NCBI GenBank assembly: GCA_900544525.1
Contig: UQVN01000168.1
Coordinates: forward strand, 1 to 7,555
Direction: 5' to 3'
Length of the DNA: 7,555 nt
Source of the DNA: an uncultured Eubacteriales bacterium
Lineage (GTDB): Bacteria > Bacillota > Clostridia > Lachnospirales > Lachnospiraceae
Positions 4,726 to 7,555 of this stretch are shown in pieces. Numbering within the stretch: the first letter of the stretch is position 1; every line of letters begins with the position of its first letter. A model generated the notes under the pieces. That model had not been told where the DNA came from, made no database searches, and was given only the letters and a program-made list of their open reading frames with translations. The position numbers and the translations under genes were made by a program.

Positions 4726-7287
4726 TTATTTTTTCTTGCGAGAATAAGGGGTATCTTCTAGTGGAAGACTTGTGCGGAATTTACCATCTTTTAAATAATA
4801 AGCCAGTTGTACCGCTGGTGGTGTTGGAATAGAAGCAATTTCACCGATTCCTTTTGCACCACAAGCTAAGTTAGAAGAATTCTTTTCTATTAATATAGAA
4901 GTAACTGGTGGTGTTTGGGAAGAACGGAACAATCCTAATGTACCAAATTTGGCTGTTGGTTTTCCATGATCGAGAGGAAAATCTTCCGTTAAAGAATAAC
5001 CGAGGCTCATAACGACACCGCCATCGATCTGGCCTTCGATATTGATTGGGTTGATGGCATGACCGATATCGTGTGCAGCCACAACCCGAGCAATTTTGCC
5101 GTCTTCTGCTAATTCTACAAGATGAGTGGCATAGCTATAGGCAATATGGTTTTTTGGATGTTCTTTCTCAGAGTTCAATGGATCGGTGACTCCTGTATAT
5201 TCTCCTAAAAATTCTTGACCTTCTAAATCGGATAATGTTTTACCAGCATTTAATTGTTCTTTTAATTTTAATGCGGCAAGACGAGAAGCTTCTCCTGTAA
5301 ATAATGTCTGTCTAGAAGCGGTTGTGACACCAGCATCTGGAGAAGTAGAAGTATCTGGCGTTTGATAAGCGGTTAAAGAATGAGGAATGTCCGCAGTTTC
5401 ACATACAATTTGTGTAAGAATTGTTCCAAGTCCTTGACCAATGCAAGCAGCACCGCTATAAATTTCTACCATACCATTTTGAATAACGAGACGACATCTT
5501 CCTGTATCGGGAACGCCAACGCCAAGTCCTGCGTTTTTTATAGAACAGGCAAGACCAGCTTTTGGATTCGCATCCACATAAGGTTTTATCGCTTCTAATG
5601 TTTCAACAAGAGCAGTGGATTCGTCGGCAAGCTGACCATTTGGCAAGTATTGTCCAGGACGAATGGCATTGCGATATCGAATTTCCCAAGGGGTGATACC
5701 AACCATTTCCGCTAATAAGTTTAAGTTACATTCCACAGCAAAACAGCTTTGTGTGACACCAAATCCACGGAAAGCACCAGCAGGTGGATTGTTTGTATAG
5801 TAAGCTTTTCCATCAATAACAATATCGCTGTAATGATAAGGACCAGCAGCGTGAGTGCAAGCTCTTTGAAGGACAGGGCCTCCAAGAGAAGAGTAGGCAC
5901 CAGTATCCGAAATAATTTCGGCTTTTAAAGCGGTTAAATAACCGTTTTCATCACAAGCGCTTGTACAAGTAATTTCCATTGCGTGACGTTTTGGGTGAAT
6001 TAAAATACTTTCTTGTCTTGTTAAAGATACTTTAACAGGAGCGTGAGAGGCAAGAGCTAAAATAGCCGCGTGATGTTGTACGCTCATATCTTCTTTTCCA
6101 CCAAAGCCGCCACCTACCATCATGGCAGTTACGTGAACTTTGTCTATTGGAAGGCCAGTTGCCTCTGAACATTCTTTCTTTGTTTGCCAAACGCTTTGAT
6201 CGCTAGAATAAATATGAACACCATCCCCTTCTGGCATAGCAATGGCAGTCTCTGGCTCTAAAAAAGCATGTTCTGTTGGTGGAACGCTATAGTGTTTTGT
6301 CACAACATATTTGGAATTTTTAATTTTTTCTTCTGCATTTCCACGGACTAAATGTTCATGAGCTAATAGATTGCCATCTTCATGAACAAGAGGTGCATTT
6401 TCTTTTGCCGCTTCTTCTGGAGAAAAAACGCCTTCTAATTCTTCATATTCAATAGAAATCAGTTCCTTTGCTTTTGCCAATGCTTCTTTTGTTTTTGCAG
6501 AAATTAAGACAAGGGCATCTCCAAGGAAATGGGTAATACCGCCAACGGGAATTAATACATCATAATCTTTTTTTAAATGTCCAATTTTCTTGTTTCCTTT
6601 TAAATCATCGGCTGTTAAAACAGAGACAACACCTTCTACCTTTTTTGCTTTGCTTGTATCAATAGAAAGAACTTTCGCCCTTGGATAGGCAGAGCGAACG
6701 GCACTTCCGTAGAGCATATTTGGAAAGGTTAAGTCATCAACATAGGTAGCAGTTCCAAGTGCTTTATCAACGGCATCAATACGAGTGACATTTTCCCCCG
6801 TTACATTAAAGTTTTCTTCTTCTGGAACTGGAAGGTTTTCACGGAATAATTTTGCTGCAAGAAGAATAGCCTCTTCAATTTTTTGATAACCAGTACAACG
6901 ACAGATATTATTTCGAATTGCGTTTTTAACATCTTCCTTTTTTGGATTGACTGTTCTATCAAGAAGGCCTTTAGCACTAATTACCATACCAGGAGTACAA
7001 AAACCACATTGGACAGCTCCAACATGTGCAAATGCATATCCGTAGACTTCTTTTTCTCGTTTGCTTAAACCTTCCACCGTGACAATCTGTTTTCCGTCAG
7101 ATTTTGCAGTTGTTAAGACGCAGGCTTTTGTTGGTTTTCCATCGACAAGGATCATACAAGTGCCACAAGCTCCTTCTGAACAACCATTTTTTACAGATGT
7201 AAGCCCCATAGTTTCTCTGAGGAATGGGAGCATTTTTTCCTCTTTCTCTGTTTTTATTTCTACACCATTTACATAAAACGTATACAT
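4726..7287 (-). CDS. xdh: Probable selenium-dependent xanthine dehydrogenase, fused 2Fe-2S and molybdenum subunits
   Basis: This 853-residue molybdenum hydroxylase joins an N-terminal iron-sulfur part to a molybdopterin-binding part. The plant-type [2Fe-2S] cluster uses C36, C41, C44 and C56; the second cluster uses C94, C97, C129 and C131 in QCGFCTPG and CRCTGY, so all eight ligands are present. The molybdenum part (about 165-845) shows QSVWQTKKE (364-372), GGGFGGKED (392-400), AGAFRGFGVTQ (503-513) with the substrate-side arginine, GQGLGT (618-622), and a C-terminal GAKGIGE with E816 as the likely catalytic glutamate. The fusion, the length near 850 and the absence of a FAD domain match the family called selenium-dependent xanthine dehydrogenase, known from Enterococcus faecalis, where activity needs SelD. 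It would hydroxylate xanthine or related purines in the cytoplasm; another purine or N-heterocycle is possible. The start is supported by AGGAGG (plus 7297-7302) 9 nt upstream. No maturation or FAD-subunit gene is in the window. Confidence 0.85.
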   Translation of the reverse strand: MYTFYVNGVEIKTEKEEKMLPFLRETMGLTSVKNGCSEGACGTCMILVDGKPTKACVLTTAKSDGKQIVTVEGLSKREKEVYGYAFAHVGAVQCGFCTPGMVISAKGLLDRTVNPKKEDVKNAIRNNICRCTGYQKIEEAILLAAKLFRENLPVPEEENFNVTGENVTRIDAVDKALGTATYVDDLTFPNMLYGSAVRSAYPRAKVLSIDTSKAKKVEGVVSVLTADDLKGNKKIGHLKKDYDVLIPVGGITHFLGDALVLISAKTKEALAKAKELISIEYEELEGVFSPEEAAKENAPLVHEDGNLLAHEHLVRGNAEEKIKNSKYVVTKHYSVPPTEHAFLEPETAIAMPEGDGVHIYSSDQSVWQTKKECSEATGLPIDKVHVTAMMVGGGFGGKEDMSVQHHAAILALASHAPVKVSLTRQESILIHPKRHAMEITCTSACDENGYLTALKAEIISDTGAYSSLGGPVLQRACTHAAGPYHYSDIVIDGKAYYTNNPPAGAFRGFGVTQSCFAVECNLNLLAEMVGITPWEIRYRNAIRPGQYLPNGQLADESTALVETLEAIKPYVDANPKAGLACSIKNAGLGVGVPDTGRCRLVIQNGMVEIYSGAACIGQGLGTILTQIVCETADIPHSLTAYQTPDTSTSPDAGVTTASRQTLFTGEASRLAALKLKEQLNAGKTLSDLEGQEFLGEYTGVTDPLNSEKEHPKNHIAYSYATHLVELAEDGKIARVVAAHDIGHAINPINIEGQIDGGVVMSLGYSLTEDFPLDHGKPTAKFGTLGLFRSSQTPPVTSILIEKNSSNLACGAKGIGEIASIPTPPAVQLAYYLKDGKFRTSLPLEDTPYSRKKK

Positions 7288-7326
7288 AGATACTATCCTC
7301 CTAAAATAAATAAAAAGTTTGATAAG

Positions 7327-7332
7327 AGTATA
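7327..7332 (-). promoter_or_regulatory. Possible -10 element for xdh
   Basis: On the - strand TGTTATACT contains an extended -10 (TGnTATACT) with TATACT at plus 7327-7332, about 40 nt before the start codon. The -35 at the right distance (ACAGCA) is poor. A second TATACT at plus 7459-7464, with TTGTTT (7483-7488) 18 nt upstream, is an alternative start that would give a leader of about 165 nt. Both copies share TTATACTC. The + strand also reads TATAAT at 7461-7466 but no gene follows it in the window. The bases from 7303 to the window end contain no coding sequence that I can support. Confidence 0.4.
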
Positions 7333-7352
7333 ACAAAAGATAAGAAAAATGC

Positions 7353-7368
7353 TGTTGGATATACAACA
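7353..7368. promoter_or_regulatory. Palindrome upstream of xdh, possible operator
   Basis: TGTTG (7353-7357) and CAACA (7364-7368) form a 5-bp inverted repeat around GATATA. It overlaps the -35 position of the nearer xdh promoter candidate, where a regulator could act. The arms are short and the region is AT-rich, so chance is a serious alternative. Confidence 0.25.
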
Positions 7369-7555
7369 ATTTATAGAAAAAGATGAATTTTAACTATCTC
7401 TTTATGCAATCTTTATGTAAAAAGTGGAAAAGAATATAGAAATTTTAAAAGATTTATGAGTATAATGAATAGATAAGAGAAAAAACAATAGTAGTAATCT
7501 TTATGAATAAGCGTAATATAAAGAGTTATAAAATGACTTATTTGTGAAAGATAAG

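Noticed and set aside
7504..7548. 14-codon ORF near the right end on the + strand, after a TATAAT at 7461-7466
   Set aside because: No ribosome binding site, no -35 of quality and too short to support.

Overview
The window looks like a piece of chromosome from a low-GC anaerobic Firmicute, probably Clostridia and perhaps Lachnospiraceae-like. This rests on the AT-rich sequence, strong AGGAGG-type ribosome binding sites, TTGACA/TATAAT-type promoters, an M-box leader, an ECF-type queuosine-precursor transporter and a protein resembling selenium-dependent xanthine dehydrogenase. The taxonomic call is inference. No tRNA, rRNA, CRISPR array, insertion sequence or phage gene was recognised.

Layout, left to right. 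Bases 1-144 are the last 47 codons of an EAL-domain (cyclic-di-GMP phosphodiesterase) gene on the + strand. It converges on queT (- strand, 260-766), and the gap between them is filled by one long imperfect hairpin. queT has a good promoter and a short leader that looks like a preQ1 riboswitch overlapping its ribosome binding site. Divergent from it, at about 990, starts a transcript with an unusually long leader of about 640 nt. This leader holds an M-box (ykoK) Mg2+ riboswitch, an intrinsic terminator, a previously unlisted 26-codon ORF with its own ribosome binding site, a second terminator-like hairpin, and an AT-rich stretch framed by a perfect 12-bp inverted repeat. After it come a P-type ATPase of the MgtA class (1663-4410) and, 61 nt further on, a 50-codon ORF encoding a single-pass membrane protein (4472-4624). 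A very strong bidirectional terminator (4643-4704) closes this unit and the oppositely oriented xanthine dehydrogenase-like gene (- strand, 4726-7287). The last 250 bases are the upstream region of that gene.

The centrepiece is the magnesium unit: Mg2+-sensing RNA, leader ORF, Mg2+ importer and small membrane protein in one apparent transcript. Enterobacteria pair MgtA with a leader peptide (MgtL) and small membrane proteins (MgtS, MgtR). The two small ORFs here have the same positions relative to a Mg2+ ATPase but show no obvious sequence similarity to those peptides. They are the best candidates for something undescribed in this window. The queT and xanthine dehydrogenase genes appear to be independent single-gene units.
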